Positions 1 through 5,713 of a stretch of 5,928 nucleotides of DNA are shown here, piece after piece. The stretch is from positions 1 to 5,928 of the forward strand of contig JAJZZT010000430.1 of NCBI GenBank assembly GCA_021797415.1. Reading direction: 5' to 3'. The stretch is from Bacillota bacterium. GTDB lineage: Bacteria > Bacillota > Bacilli > Alicyclobacillales > SLC66. The translations under genes were made by a program, and so were the position numbers. Each line of letters starts with the position of its first letter. Positions within the stretch are counted from its first letter, which is position 1. The notes under the pieces are model-generated. The model ran no database searches, was not told the origin of the DNA, and saw nothing but the letters and a program-made list of their open reading frames with translations.

Positions 1-39
1 TAAACTGTAAGGCCATCGTCCCAAGAGTGGATAGGTACT

Positions 40-62
40 TTTTTGCGCTTTCAGCGCAAAAA
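40..62. repeat. 10-bp perfect palindrome, 3-nt loop
   Basis: TTTTTGCGCT (40-49) is the exact reverse complement of AGCGCAAAAA (53-62) around a TTC loop. The arms run T-rich then A-rich, and no T-tract follows on either strand, so it does not have the form of an intrinsic terminator. It may be a protein-binding palindrome or the end of a repeat element; the sequence does not decide. Confidence 0.6.
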
Positions 63-110
63 CAAGAAACATTTTCGTATAAAAAGTGGGCAGGGTTGAC
101 CCACGCAGTG

Positions 111-165
111 CAAGGGGACATGGGATAAACCGAATGTGCAGTGGACTTTATCCCATGTCCCCTTG
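111..165. repeat. Perfect 19-bp inverted repeat, 17-nt spacer
   Basis: CAAGGGGACATGGGATAAA (111-129) is matched without error by its reverse complement at 147-165; the spacer is 130-146. As RNA this would be a very stable stem-loop. It lies about 130 bp upstream of the peptidase start, between a smaller GTGGG/CCCAC hairpin (86-104) and a terminator-like hairpin (198-219). The hexamer GCAGTG occurs both just before the left arm (105-110) and inside the loop (138-143). It could be a dispersed palindromic element, a relic of a mobile element, or part of a structured 5' leader. I do not recognise the family. Confidence 0.8.
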
Positions 166-197
166 GGAGCATTTCTGGCGATGACGCGGCAATGCGC

Positions 198-219
198 AGG
201 GGAGTTCTGCCCCCTTTTT
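198..219 (+). terminator. Weak terminator-like hairpin in the leader
   Basis: AGGGG (198-202) can pair with CCCCT (211-215) around an 8-nt loop and is followed at once by a run of five T (215-219). The stem is only 5 bp, so this is a weak intrinsic terminator at best. Its place between the large inverted repeat and the peptidase ribosome-binding site would fit either termination of upstream transcription or attenuation of the peptidase gene. The 112-117 AAGGGG block could alternatively pair with 211-216, but the 19-bp stem should win. Confidence 0.35.
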
Positions 220-275
220 GAACAACCTCTTAAAGGAGCAGGCCAAAACGGCGATCGACGTGGAAAATCCGCATC

Positions 276-284
276 AAAAGGAGA
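276..284 (+). promoter_or_regulatory. Ribosome-binding site fixing a TTG start
   Basis: AAAAGGAGA ends 8 nt before an in-frame TTG at 293. The longer open frame from TTG 218 has no comparably spaced site, and it would bury the hydrophobic segment 37 residues into the protein. This site and the signal-peptide geometry together select TTG 293 as the start. Confidence 0.7.
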
Positions 285-292
285 TCCTGTAT

Positions 293-1879
293 TTGCAAAA
301 AACGATCCCATTATTTCCATCCCAGATTATTATCTTTATTCTCATTACGATGATGATTGTATCATCCGCACTTGCACAGGGGATCGACCTTTGGAATAAT
401 GACAATGTCGGAGGTAGCCCGGTGAGTGCCGCCGGTCCACAGGGGTATAAATCTTTATCGACGGCCCTCTATAATTATCCACATATCTTCACGCCGCAAT
501 CATTTGTCCGTACGTTCCATGTATTACCAGCTCAGATTGCCGGCCATTTTGGATCCGGTGAGACGATCGCATTTTTTGAATGGAATGCCAACTTTGATGC
601 AGAGGCATTCCGCCAATTTAACGAAACTTTTCATTTACCTGATACCTCGCAGACACGCCCTATTATCTTATCGGGGAACCACGTCGTTACGAATCTGACT
701 CCCAGACGAGACACGGAAACTATGCTCGACGTGGAGTGGGCTCATGTCATTGCACCGCGCGCGCGATTGGTGATCTTGGATATGTCAAGTCTGACTTTTG
801 GACAAGTGAAATCACTTCTTCAGAGGTACCATGTTACGGTTGTGTCTTCATCCATTTCGAATGGATCGTTTATTGACAGAAATCCTTTCACGAATGCAAG
901 TCTACCCCTTGTTGAACAATTTCAATTTACAACATGGATCGCCGCTCATTATCCGTATTTTGTTTCTTCTGGTGACGGCGGACAGAACATCAATCCCGCT
1001 ATTGTTTCTCCAAACGCGGTGATGGTTGGCGGTATTCAGGCAAACCAATTCCAGCCAACATCCAACCTCAAATCCTACCAGTTATGGCCATTGGAAGGAT
1101 GGGGCATCGCGATATGGGATGCTTTGGCGCCCTCCTATCAGCGAGCACTTATTCCACACCCGACGTGGCGCCATATTCCTGATGTCACTTGGCTTAGTGG
1201 CTATCCAGGCGTTTTGATGATTCTGCGCCACGGATGGACTCCCGGCGCAGGAACCAGCCTTTCCGCACCAAGTTGGGCGGCTTTGTGGGCGTTGGCAGAT
1301 AACGCACATCGTTCCACGATGCACTCTTCTCTCCCGTCCGAAGCGGCGCCCACCCTTTATGCGATCGCATCGATAGACAAACACGCCTTTATCTCCAATA
1401 CCCAATCAACGCGACCCTGGCAAAAGGGATGGGGACTTGGCTTTCCAAATCCGCCCCAACTCATACGAGATTTGGCTCACTACAGACCGTCAAAGTATCC
1501 CAGTTCACACATTCCGGGTTTTTATAATAATGCATTACACGAGTTCATTTTTACAGTGACAGGTTCATGGATCGGTCCCGTGTCTTATCTGCCTTTTTAT
1601 GCGCTTGTTATGCTGAGCCTCCTTTGGATGGTTGGATGTTTTTCCTATTTGAAACGTGCGCATGTGGGGCTCCTTGTTGTTCTATTGGCTGGCGTCCCTA
1701 TTCTGTCGGTAAAAATGGGGACGATTTTTACCGACATAAGCATGTGGACACCCCTCCAGGTTGCCGGTTCTAACAATGCAAGAACAATCACCTTTATGTT
1801 CCTACTCATTCTTTGCAGTATCTTGATGACTATCGGAAGTTCGTTTTTTCTTCGCCTCCTCCAAATGACGAAGAAATAG
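293..1879 (+). CDS. Secreted, membrane-anchored S53 (sedolisin-like) peptidase
   Basis: Predicted serine-carboxyl endopeptidase of 528 aa. Residues 1-28 form a signal peptide: a short basic start, a hydrophobic core IIIFILITMMIV, then a cut site after SALA. The catalytic domain follows directly. ETMLDVEW supplies the Glu/Asp pair (E142, D146), SSGDGG the oxyanion Asp (D228), and GTSLSAP the nucleophile (S322); PDVTW before it is also family-typical. Families such as sedolisin and kumamolisin have a propeptide of nearly 200 residues before this domain, and here there is essentially none. The usual C-terminal GWDP-TGLG calcium loop reads QKGWGLGFPNP, lacking the Asp. The Trp of the usual SxSWG segment is also missing (SSSISNG). 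About three hydrophobic segments (near 428-452, 458-473, 498-521) should anchor the tail in the membrane with the protease outside. TTG 293 is preferred over TTG 218. The 3' end overlaps a transporter remnant on the other strand. Family assignment is firm; activity is not proven. Confidence 0.85.
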   Translation: MQKTIPLFPSQIIIFILITMMIVSSALAQGIDLWNNDNVGGSPVSAAGPQGYKSLSTALYNYPHIFTPQSFVRTFHVLPAQIAGHFGSGETIAFFEWNANFDAEAFRQFNETFHLPDTSQTRPIILSGNHVVTNLTPRRDTETMLDVEWAHVIAPRARLVILDMSSLTFGQVKSLLQRYHVTVVSSSISNGSFIDRNPFTNASLPLVEQFQFTTWIAAHYPYFVSSGDGGQNINPAIVSPNAVMVGGIQANQFQPTSNLKSYQLWPLEGWGIAIWDALAPSYQRALIPHPTWRHIPDVTWLSGYPGVLMILRHGWTPGAGTSLSAPSWAALWALADNAHRSTMHSSLPSEAAPTLYAIASIDKHAFISNTQSTRPWQKGWGLGFPNPPQLIRDLAHYRPSKYPSSHIPGFYNNALHEFIFTVTGSWIGPVSYLPFYALVMLSLLWMVGCFSYLKRAHVGLLVVLLAGVPILSVKMGTIFTDISMWTPLQVAGSNNARTITFMFLLILCSILMTIGSSFFLRLLQMTKK

Positions 1880-2050
1880 CAGGACCATCACGGGAAATCC
1901 AATCACGAACATCCCAACGCCTTGCGATACCCAAAAATTCAAGACAGAGGCCTTCGCGGCCAGCGCCAATTCGTGCGCCGTCGGCGTATTGTGCTGGAGG
2001 GCGTCTCCATAAGGACTGGCCCCCCCATGGAGGACAAATCCAGGGGGATC
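1802..2050 (-). pseudogene. 5'-truncated remnant resembling a DHA2-type MFS transporter C-terminus
   Basis: This minus-strand frame reads as a plausible membrane-protein tail of about 82 residues. It has a polar loop (GGASPYGDALQHNTPTAHEL), one long hydrophobic helix (GMFVIGFPVMVLLFL), then a charged end (RHLEEAKKK) and a TAG stop at 1802. The pattern A--A-VLNFWVSQGVGMF followed by a last helix and basic tail resembles the end of EmrB/QacA-like drug-efflux permeases; this is from memory of the family. The frame stays open up to a TGA at 2123-2125, but I see no start codon, and the part beyond about 2050 turns into Arg/Glu-rich, non-transporter-like sequence. The gene therefore seems cut near there. 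It converges on the S53 gene and overlaps its last 78 bp. The membrane-protein remnant is moderately supported; the exact family is less sure. Confidence 0.45.
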
Positions 2051-2058
2051 TAAAAGGC

Positions 2059-2379
2059 CTATACCACCGCACTCTCGTCGGCTCTCGCGCCGGCTTTCGC
2101 CCTCGCTACACCATCCGATGCCTCATGCATGGGCAGTCTTCCTTTCCCGGACGACCCGCTCTGACTCGGACGTTCGGAGGTCGCTTCGAGCGCCGACGCG
2201 GAGAATCCGTGGGCCGAGCGTGCCGCAGCAAAGTGGACGCGGCGCTCCGCCTTATCGTTCATCCGCTTGGCCTTGTTGTACCAAACCGATTGCCGAAACA
2301 GGGCCAGACGCCGCTTGACTTCGCCCAAAAGCGCAATGAAGCAGACCGGAAAGAATACGGATTGGCTCCCATTCACCAA
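2059..2379 (-). CDS. Small hypothetical protein, possibly membrane-associated
   Basis: 106-codon frame from TTG 2379 (GTG at 2376 is an equal candidate), preceded on its strand by GAGAGGG at a workable distance. Codons in the first two thirds favour G/C at the third position (GTC, AAG, CGG, CTG, GCC, GCG), which suggests real coding. The product starts with a short hydrophobic stretch (SVFFPVCFIALLG). A basic amphipathic part follows (KRRLALFRQSVWYNKAKRM), then a Ser/Ala/Gly-rich, probably disordered tail. I recognise no family. It sits in a GC-rich block between the transporter remnant and the promoter of the kinase unit. It could instead be a chance frame or a fragment of an older mobile element. 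Confidence 0.35.
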   Translation of the reverse strand: MVNGSQSVFFPVCFIALLGEVKRRLALFRQSVWYNKAKRMNDKAERRVHFAAARSAHGFSASALEATSERPSQSGSSGKGRLPMHEASDGVARAKAGARADESAVV

Positions 2380-2417
2380 TAATCCCTCTCGTTTCTCCCC
2401 TCAGAGGCACAGGATGG

Positions 2418-2446
2418 TTCCCACACATCAAAGACAACGGTATAAT
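2418..2446 (+). promoter_or_regulatory. Sigma-A-type promoter for the Rpn-like/kinase unit
   Basis: TTCCCA (2418-2423, 4/6 to TTGACA) and a perfect TATAAT (2441-2446) are separated by exactly 17 bp. A start of transcription near 2453 would leave only about 14 nt before the ATG at 2467, just enough for the GGAAGAAGG ribosome-binding site at 2452-2460. It would also drive the downstream kinase, since no terminator is visible between them. Confidence 0.55.
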
Positions 2447-2466
2447 GGAACGGAAGAAGGTGCGCG

Positions 2467-3180
2467 ATGGCAAGAAACTCAGCGGATATTGTACTCAAGT
2501 ACCTCGTCGATGCGTTTCGCGACGCCTCGTTGGACTGGCTCGGTTTGCACGGCGTTCGAATCCTGCGAGCGATACCGACGGAATAACCTAAAGTCGAAAT
2601 TTGGCAAAGATTTTTCGATCTCACTTTTGAGACAGAATCGGGGAAATAGCTCCATTACAAGTTTCAGACAACCAAAGAGCAGGACTTGTACCGGTTCCTT
2701 TTGTACGATGCGCATCTCACGGCACACTTCAAAAAGCTGGTCAGAACGGTTGTTCTGTACGTCCGGGACGTGTTGGAAGCGCCGGATCGACTGAATGCTG
2801 GTGGCATAGAGTATCGTGTGCAGAATGTGTATCTGAAGTCGCGCGATGCAGAAGCAGTTCTGGAGCGGCTGGAGGAGCACATTCGCCTTGATGTTTGGCA
2901 ACCGGAAGATCGATTTGATTTAGCATTTGTGCCGCACATGCGCCATCCCAGGATGTCCAGTCAAGAGGTGTTGCAGCGGACATTGGATTTGGCGCTGGCT
3001 ATTTTAGATGATAACGAAGATCGCGTCATAGAAATCATTCTCGATATCATTCAACAGCCATTTGAACACGGGACGGAAGTCTATGCTGTCGGAACTGCCG
3101 ATTTCCCGATAGGTCACTTGGCGCCAGATGTTTTTCCGCACCGTATGGAGGGTCTGCCATGGGCATTAGGAATTATCTGA
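2467..3180 (+). pseudogene. Rpn/PD-(D/E)XK nuclease-like gene with two in-frame stops
   Basis: From ATG 2467 (AGAAGG six nt upstream) one frame runs to TGA 3178-3180, 237 sense-plus-stop positions, with no frameshift. It is broken by TAA at codon 40 (2584-2586) and TAG at codon 61 (2647-2649). The reading across the stops fits the Rpn/DUF4351-type family: an N-terminal KYLVDAFRD, then IPTE-stop-PKVE where relatives usually read PTEFPKVE, then FDL, then LHYKFQ where relatives usually have an ...H-hydrophobic-EFQ block. Rpn proteins are PD-(D/E)XK DNA endonucleases linked to recombination and often to mobile elements. The Asp (codon 51) and Gln (67) of the active site remain, but the Glu is Lys (65), so this copy was probably inactive even before or apart from the stops. 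A restart at TTG 2686 would make only the C-terminal part. Its last 22 nt overlap the kinase start. The family call is from remembered motifs. Confidence 0.7.
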
Positions 3181-3677
3181 TTGAAGGCGTTTCTGGCGCC
3201 GGGAAAACTTCGGTCTGCAACGAATTGCAGCGGCGCGGCTACCATGCCATTCATGGTGACCGTGAATTGGCATATCAAGGCGATCCGGACACTGGTACAC
3301 CGACGGATGGCGCGACGTACGAGCACCACATTTGGCATGTAGATAAAGTAAAAGCTTTGGTCGCCAACCAGGATGAGGCGGTAACATATTTCTGCGGTGG
3401 TTCGCGGAATTTTTCCAAATTTATCGATCTCTTCGACGGCGTATTTGTCCTTGAGGTCGACCTGGAAACCTCTCTCCGGCGGATTGATGAGCGAGTGGCA
3501 CAGGACCCAACTGACTGGGGCGGCAGACCAGCGGAACGGGAAATCATTGCGCGCGTGCATCAAACGGAAGATGGCATTCCCAAAAACGGGATTATAATTG
3601 ACGCCACCGCACCGATCGCGCACGTCGTTGACGAAATCCTCCATCAAATCGAAGCAAATGAACGCCGACGACACTAA
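3159..3677 (+). CDS. P-loop (nucleoside-kinase-like) AAA-family ATPase
   Basis: 172-aa soluble protein with a Walker A motif near the N-terminus, GVSGAGKTS (residues 10-18), on the strand-loop-helix expected of small-molecule kinases of the adenylate/shikimate-kinase fold. FDGVFVLEVD is the likely Walker B-equivalent strand, and the Arg-rich RRIDERVAQDPTDWGGRP segment looks like the lid that closes on the phosphates. The length and conserved blocks (HGDRELAYQGDP, FCGGSRNF, NGIIIDAT) match a widespread family usually annotated as nucleoside kinase or AAA ATPase; its acceptor substrate is not known to me. Start ATG 3159 has a strong GGAGGG (3147-3152) seven or so nt upstream, lying inside the end of the disrupted Rpn-like frame. 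The 22-nt overlap suggests one transcription unit. The gene looks intact. Confidence 0.8.
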   Translation: MGIRNYLIEGVSGAGKTSVCNELQRRGYHAIHGDRELAYQGDPDTGTPTDGATYEHHIWHVDKVKALVANQDEAVTYFCGGSRNFSKFIDLFDGVFVLEVDLETSLRRIDERVAQDPTDWGGRPAEREIIARVHQTEDGIPKNGIIIDATAPIAHVVDEILHQIEANERRRH

Positions 3678-3684
3678 CTTACGG

Positions 3685-3713
3685 TTGCCCGACATAATTT
3701 GCATGAATATACC
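3685..3713 (+). promoter_or_regulatory. Possible promoter for the acetyltransferase gene
   Basis: TTGCCC (3685-3690) and TATACC (3708-3713) are each 4/6 matches to the sigma-A boxes at 17-bp spacing, inside the 104-bp gap between the kinase stop and the acetyltransferase. No terminator is visible in the gap, so read-through from the kinase promoter is the alternative. Confidence 0.35.
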
Positions 3714-3781
3714 ATGTTGGTGTTGGTACTGTTCCGTCGCAATCGGGAAAGTTGAAGAATGAAGCAGGATAAAATTGGGTG

Positions 3782-4282
3782 ATGAAAATGGGAATTAGCA
3801 AGAGGGTAGAAGTGGCTTCATCAGTTACCGAAGATGATCGGGAATGGCTTAAGAATTTGTGGGTGAGTGAGTGGGGCGGAGAAACAATGGTATCAAAAGG
3901 TAAAGCCCATAAATTAGAACAAATGGATGCGTTAATTGCTTGGGTTGACGGGGTTCGAGTAGGAGCGGCGACCTATAATCTTGAGACCGACGGATGCGAA
4001 TTGATGAGCATCAATGCCACAGTAGAAGGCTTTGGTGTGGGTAGTGCCTTGCTTTCAGCAGTTGAACAAGCTGTACAGGAAGCTGGAATACGTCGTATTT
4101 GGCTTATAACGTCAAATGACAACTTGGATGCATTGCGATTTTATCAACGACGTGGATACCGAATAACCGCCGTCTATCCCAATGCGATTGACGGAGCTCG
4201 GAAGCTCAAGCCGACAATTCCACACTTGGGGCATTACGAAATCCCAATTCATGACGAGCTTGAACTTGAAAAATTCCTTTGA
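3782..4282 (+). CDS. GNAT-family N-acetyltransferase
   Basis: Predicted acetyl-CoA-dependent N-acetyltransferase of 166 aa, cytosolic. Counting from ATG 3782, the acetyl-CoA pyrophosphate loop (motif A) is EGFGVGSALL at 82-91, with Glu where the Q/R-x-x-G-x-G consensus has Gln or Arg. The following helix and strand end in WLITSNDN. Motif B is NLDALRFYQRRGY at about 114-126, a typical GNAT end to the fold. The tail LKPTIPHLGHYEIPIHDELELEKFL matches a common uncharacterised GNAT subgroup, so the substrate cannot be named. Starts GTG 3779, ATG 3782 and ATG 3788 are all in frame. GGGTGAT (3777-3783) would suit ATG 3788, while AGCAGGAT (3763-3770) would suit the earlier ones at a longish distance; the difference is at most three residues. 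An IS3 element begins 49 bp after the stop and leaves the gene intact. Confidence 0.85.
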   Translation: MKMGISKRVEVASSVTEDDREWLKNLWVSEWGGETMVSKGKAHKLEQMDALIAWVDGVRVGAATYNLETDGCELMSINATVEGFGVGSALLSAVEQAVQEAGIRRIWLITSNDNLDALRFYQRRGYRITAVYPNAIDGARKLKPTIPHLGHYEIPIHDELELEKFL

Positions 4283-4331
4283 GGCTTGTTCAGGTAACGG
4301 GAGCAAAAATGCAGTAGAACGGGAACTATGG

Positions 4332-4352
4332 TGGACCCCGTTGTCAAGACAG
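4332..4352. repeat. IS3 terminal inverted repeat, orfB-distal end
   Basis: The 21 bases beginning TGGACCCCG and ending AAGACAG match the opposite end at 14 positions: the outer seven, one in the middle, and the inner AGACAG. The base outside each end is also compatible (G at 4331, C at 5714), so the true tip could lie one base further out. Confidence 0.8.
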
Positions 4353-4543
4353 TTTTGCAAGTATTTTTGTAGTGCGTTTTGCATCGACGGCTCTTGGTAA
4401 TGGAGACGATGCAATTCCCAGTTTGATGTGCCGTCGCAGAGGAGAGTCGCCCGAACACGTCACGGCCGGCCTCATCGACCGTGCGGGCGAGGGCGAAACG
4501 CAAGCGAGAGCGCGCGAGCCATTCCCTCCTGGTCTGCACCGTG
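4353..4543 (-). other. IS3 tail after the OrfB stop
   Basis: This 191-bp stretch inside the element has no gene I can support. The OrfB frame continues past its TGA for 23 coding-like codons (4475-4543), including HGADQEGMARALSLAF, to a second TGA at 4472-4474. This could be an eroded C-terminal extension. The remainder toward the inverted repeat is AT-richer and looks noncoding. Confidence 0.5.
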
Positions 4544-5383
4544 TCACGGATCGCCGTAATACACTTCGGCGGGTGTTCGGTATTGCAGTGACTGATGGGG
4601 GCGTGTATGATTGTACATCGCCAGGTAGCGATCGACACCTTCACGCATTTGGCGCGGAGTTTCGTACTCATGCAGATACACCTCCTCGTACTTCAGACTA
4701 CGCCATAGCCGTTCCGTAAACACGTTGTCCAGCGCGCGGCCGCGGCCATCCATGCTGATGCGAACCTCTTGGCTTAGCAAGAGTTGCGTGTATTTCGAAC
4801 TCGTGAAATGGCTCCCCTGATCACTGTTGACAATCTCCGGCTTGGCGGCTTTCAAAGCCCGTTTCACCGCCCGGAGCACAAAGTCCAGATGCAGGGTTTG
4901 ATCCAGTTCATAACTAACGACGTAGCGGGAGAACCAGTCCATGATAGCCACCAGATACATCCAGTCCCGTTTCAGCCGCAGATAGGTCACGTCGATGCCC
5001 CACACCTGATTCGGGCGCTTGATCGACAATCCGCGCAGCAGATACGGGAACACCCGATGATCCAAGGCTTGCTGGCTCAGATTGGGACCGGGCGCGATCC
5101 CCGCAATGCCCATGTCTCGCATATGGCGCTGCACCGCCTTGCGGTTGACCCTGCATCCTTCTCGTCGCAAGATTGCCGTGATACGACGGGAGCCGAAATA
5201 CGGCCATTGCGTATAGAGCTCATCGATGCGATGCTTGAGTCTCACCTCCTCGGGGAGTGGGCGCACCGACCGATAATAGAGACTGCTCCGATTAAGTGCC
5301 AGGATGTCTACTTGTGTGGCCAACGGCAACTCGCGTTCGTCATCCCGGTCCAGAAGAGCGAGACGCTCGTTGCGACTGAGCAA
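4544..5383 (-). CDS. IS3-family transposase OrfB (DDE catalytic part)
   Basis: 279 aa counted from TTG 5383, but probably made as the C-terminal part of an OrfA-OrfB fusion; the frame is open from 5407. Order: a LNRSSLYYR motif typical of IS3 OrfB (about 30-38), an HTH_21-like region (PYFGSRRITAILRREG through KAVQRHMRDMGI, about 61-93), then the RNase H-like rve core. The DDE residues are D131 (in WGIDVTYL), D188 (in NSDQGSHF) and E224 (in DNVFTERLWRSLKYE), with 35 residues between the last two as expected. The end NHTRPHQSLQYRTPAEVY is the standard IS3 finish. It catalyses strand cleavage and transfer through the circle-forming IS3 pathway. The domain appears intact. Whether full transposase is made depends on the A8 junction. 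Confidence 0.93.
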   Translation of the reverse strand: MLSRNERLALLDRDDERELPLATQVDILALNRSSLYYRSVRPLPEEVRLKHRIDELYTQWPYFGSRRITAILRREGCRVNRKAVQRHMRDMGIAGIAPGPNLSQQALDHRVFPYLLRGLSIKRPNQVWGIDVTYLRLKRDWMYLVAIMDWFSRYVVSYELDQTLHLDFVLRAVKRALKAAKPEIVNSDQGSHFTSSKYTQLLLSQEVRISMDGRGRALDNVFTERLWRSLKYEEVYLHEYETPRQMREGVDRYLAMYNHTRPHQSLQYRTPAEVYYGDP

Positions 5384-5666
5384 GGCCAGATTTTTTTTCG
5401 GCCCAGGTCAAGCGCGTCGTGAGACGGCCGACCTCGGCATAGAGCGCCTCAAGTTTTTGTTCGTACTCGGCCTTGAGTTCGGCCACTTGGCGATTTTCTT
5501 TTTCGAAGGCCTGCGGCCAGAGTTGCAGGGCGAGATCGCGCCATTGGCGTACTTGATTGGGATGCACGCCGTGTTCGGATGCGATCTGGGAGAGCGACTT
5601 GTCCTCTTGCAAAACTTCCAGGACAATTTTAGTCTTGAAGTCAGTGTCATACTTTTTCCTTGGCAT
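5340..5666 (-). CDS. IS3-family OrfA (DNA-binding part)
   Basis: 108 aa. The N-terminal part (KYDTDFKTKIVLEVLQ, then SLSQIASEHGVHPNQVRQW at about 24-42) is an HTH_Tnp_1-type helix-turn-helix that binds the terminal repeats. Residues about 52-92 (ENRQVAELKAEYEQKLEAL...) form a heptad-like coiled coil for multimerisation. After the lysine run (A8 site) the out-of-frame tail SGLAQSQRASRSSGPG ends at TGA 5340-5342. Alone it usually acts as a regulator of transposition; fused to OrfB it makes the transposase. ATG 5666 fits the family N-terminus (PRKKYD). The only strong Shine-Dalgarno, AAAGGAGG (5682-5689), is about 15 nt upstream, longer than ideal, and no in-frame start lies nearer to it. Confidence 0.9.
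   Translation of the reverse strand: MPRKKYDTDFKTKIVLEVLQEDKSLSQIASEHGVHPNQVRQWRDLALQLWPQAFEKENRQVAELKAEYEQKLEALYAEVGRLTTRLTWAEKKSGLAQSQRASRSSGPG
5391..5398 (-). promoter_or_regulatory. A8 slippage site joining OrfA and OrfB
   Basis: Eight consecutive A on the coding strand (T on +) lie in the short window (5340-5407) where both frames are open. OrfA reads GAA AAA AAA TCT; OrfB reads AAA AAA AAT CTG. OrfB is therefore in the +1 (or -2) frame, not -1. Loss of one A would fuse them cleanly as ...AEKNLALLSRNERL, so either slippage of RNA polymerase on the run or a real one-base expansion explains the junction. Confidence 0.6.
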
Positions 5667-5692
5667 GATGCTACTTAAAAACCTCCTTTCTG

Positions 5693-5713
5693 CTGTCTAG
5701 TTTCTTGGGTCCA
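5693..5713. repeat. IS3 terminal inverted repeat, orfA-proximal end
   Basis: Read on the minus strand this end is TGGACCCAAGAAACTAGACAG, ending 26 bp before the OrfA ATG. It pairs with the repeat at 4332-4352 at 14 of 21 positions and carries the TG tip typical of the family. Confidence 0.82.

Larger units (their letters stand above)
4332..5713 (-). mobile_element. IS3-family insertion sequence, about 1.38 kb
   Basis: The element is bounded by TGGACCC-starting imperfect inverted repeats (14 of 21 positions identical) with the TG...CA ends usual in the IS3 family. It contains overlapping orfA and orfB on the minus strand: an HTH plus leucine-zipper OrfA and a DD(35)E catalytic OrfB. Size and layout are normal for IS3. 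The A8 run at the junction lies in the right place for recoding, although the frame offset is unusual. About 190 bp lie between the OrfB stop and the 4352 edge of the repeat, longer than common for the family. Flanks directly at the ends do not show an obvious target duplication. CTA occurs at 4326-4328 and 5714-5716, but three extra bases (TGG) separate the left one from the element. Confidence 0.9.

Noticed and set aside
40..62. Intrinsic terminator
   Set aside because: The palindrome has T on the 5' side and A on the 3' side, with no T-tract after the stem on either strand.
96..129. Promoter TTGACC ... GATAAA upstream of the peptidase
   Set aside because: The spacing is about 22 bp, too long for sigma-A, and the -10-like box is part of the inverted repeat.
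51..320. 89-aa minus-strand open frame over the leader
   Set aside because: It runs through the inverted repeats and the start of the S53 gene, has no ribosome-binding site, and reads as low-complexity, Cys/Arg/Pro-rich product typical of chance frames.
1813..2382. 189-aa + strand open frame
   Set aside because: It is Arg/Pro-rich, antisense to the transporter remnant and the small minus ORF, overlaps the S53 end, and lacks a good ribosome-binding site. It looks like a GC-rich shadow frame.
4784..5422. 212-aa + strand open frame
   Set aside because: It is antisense to OrfB, whose DDE domain is clear on the other strand.
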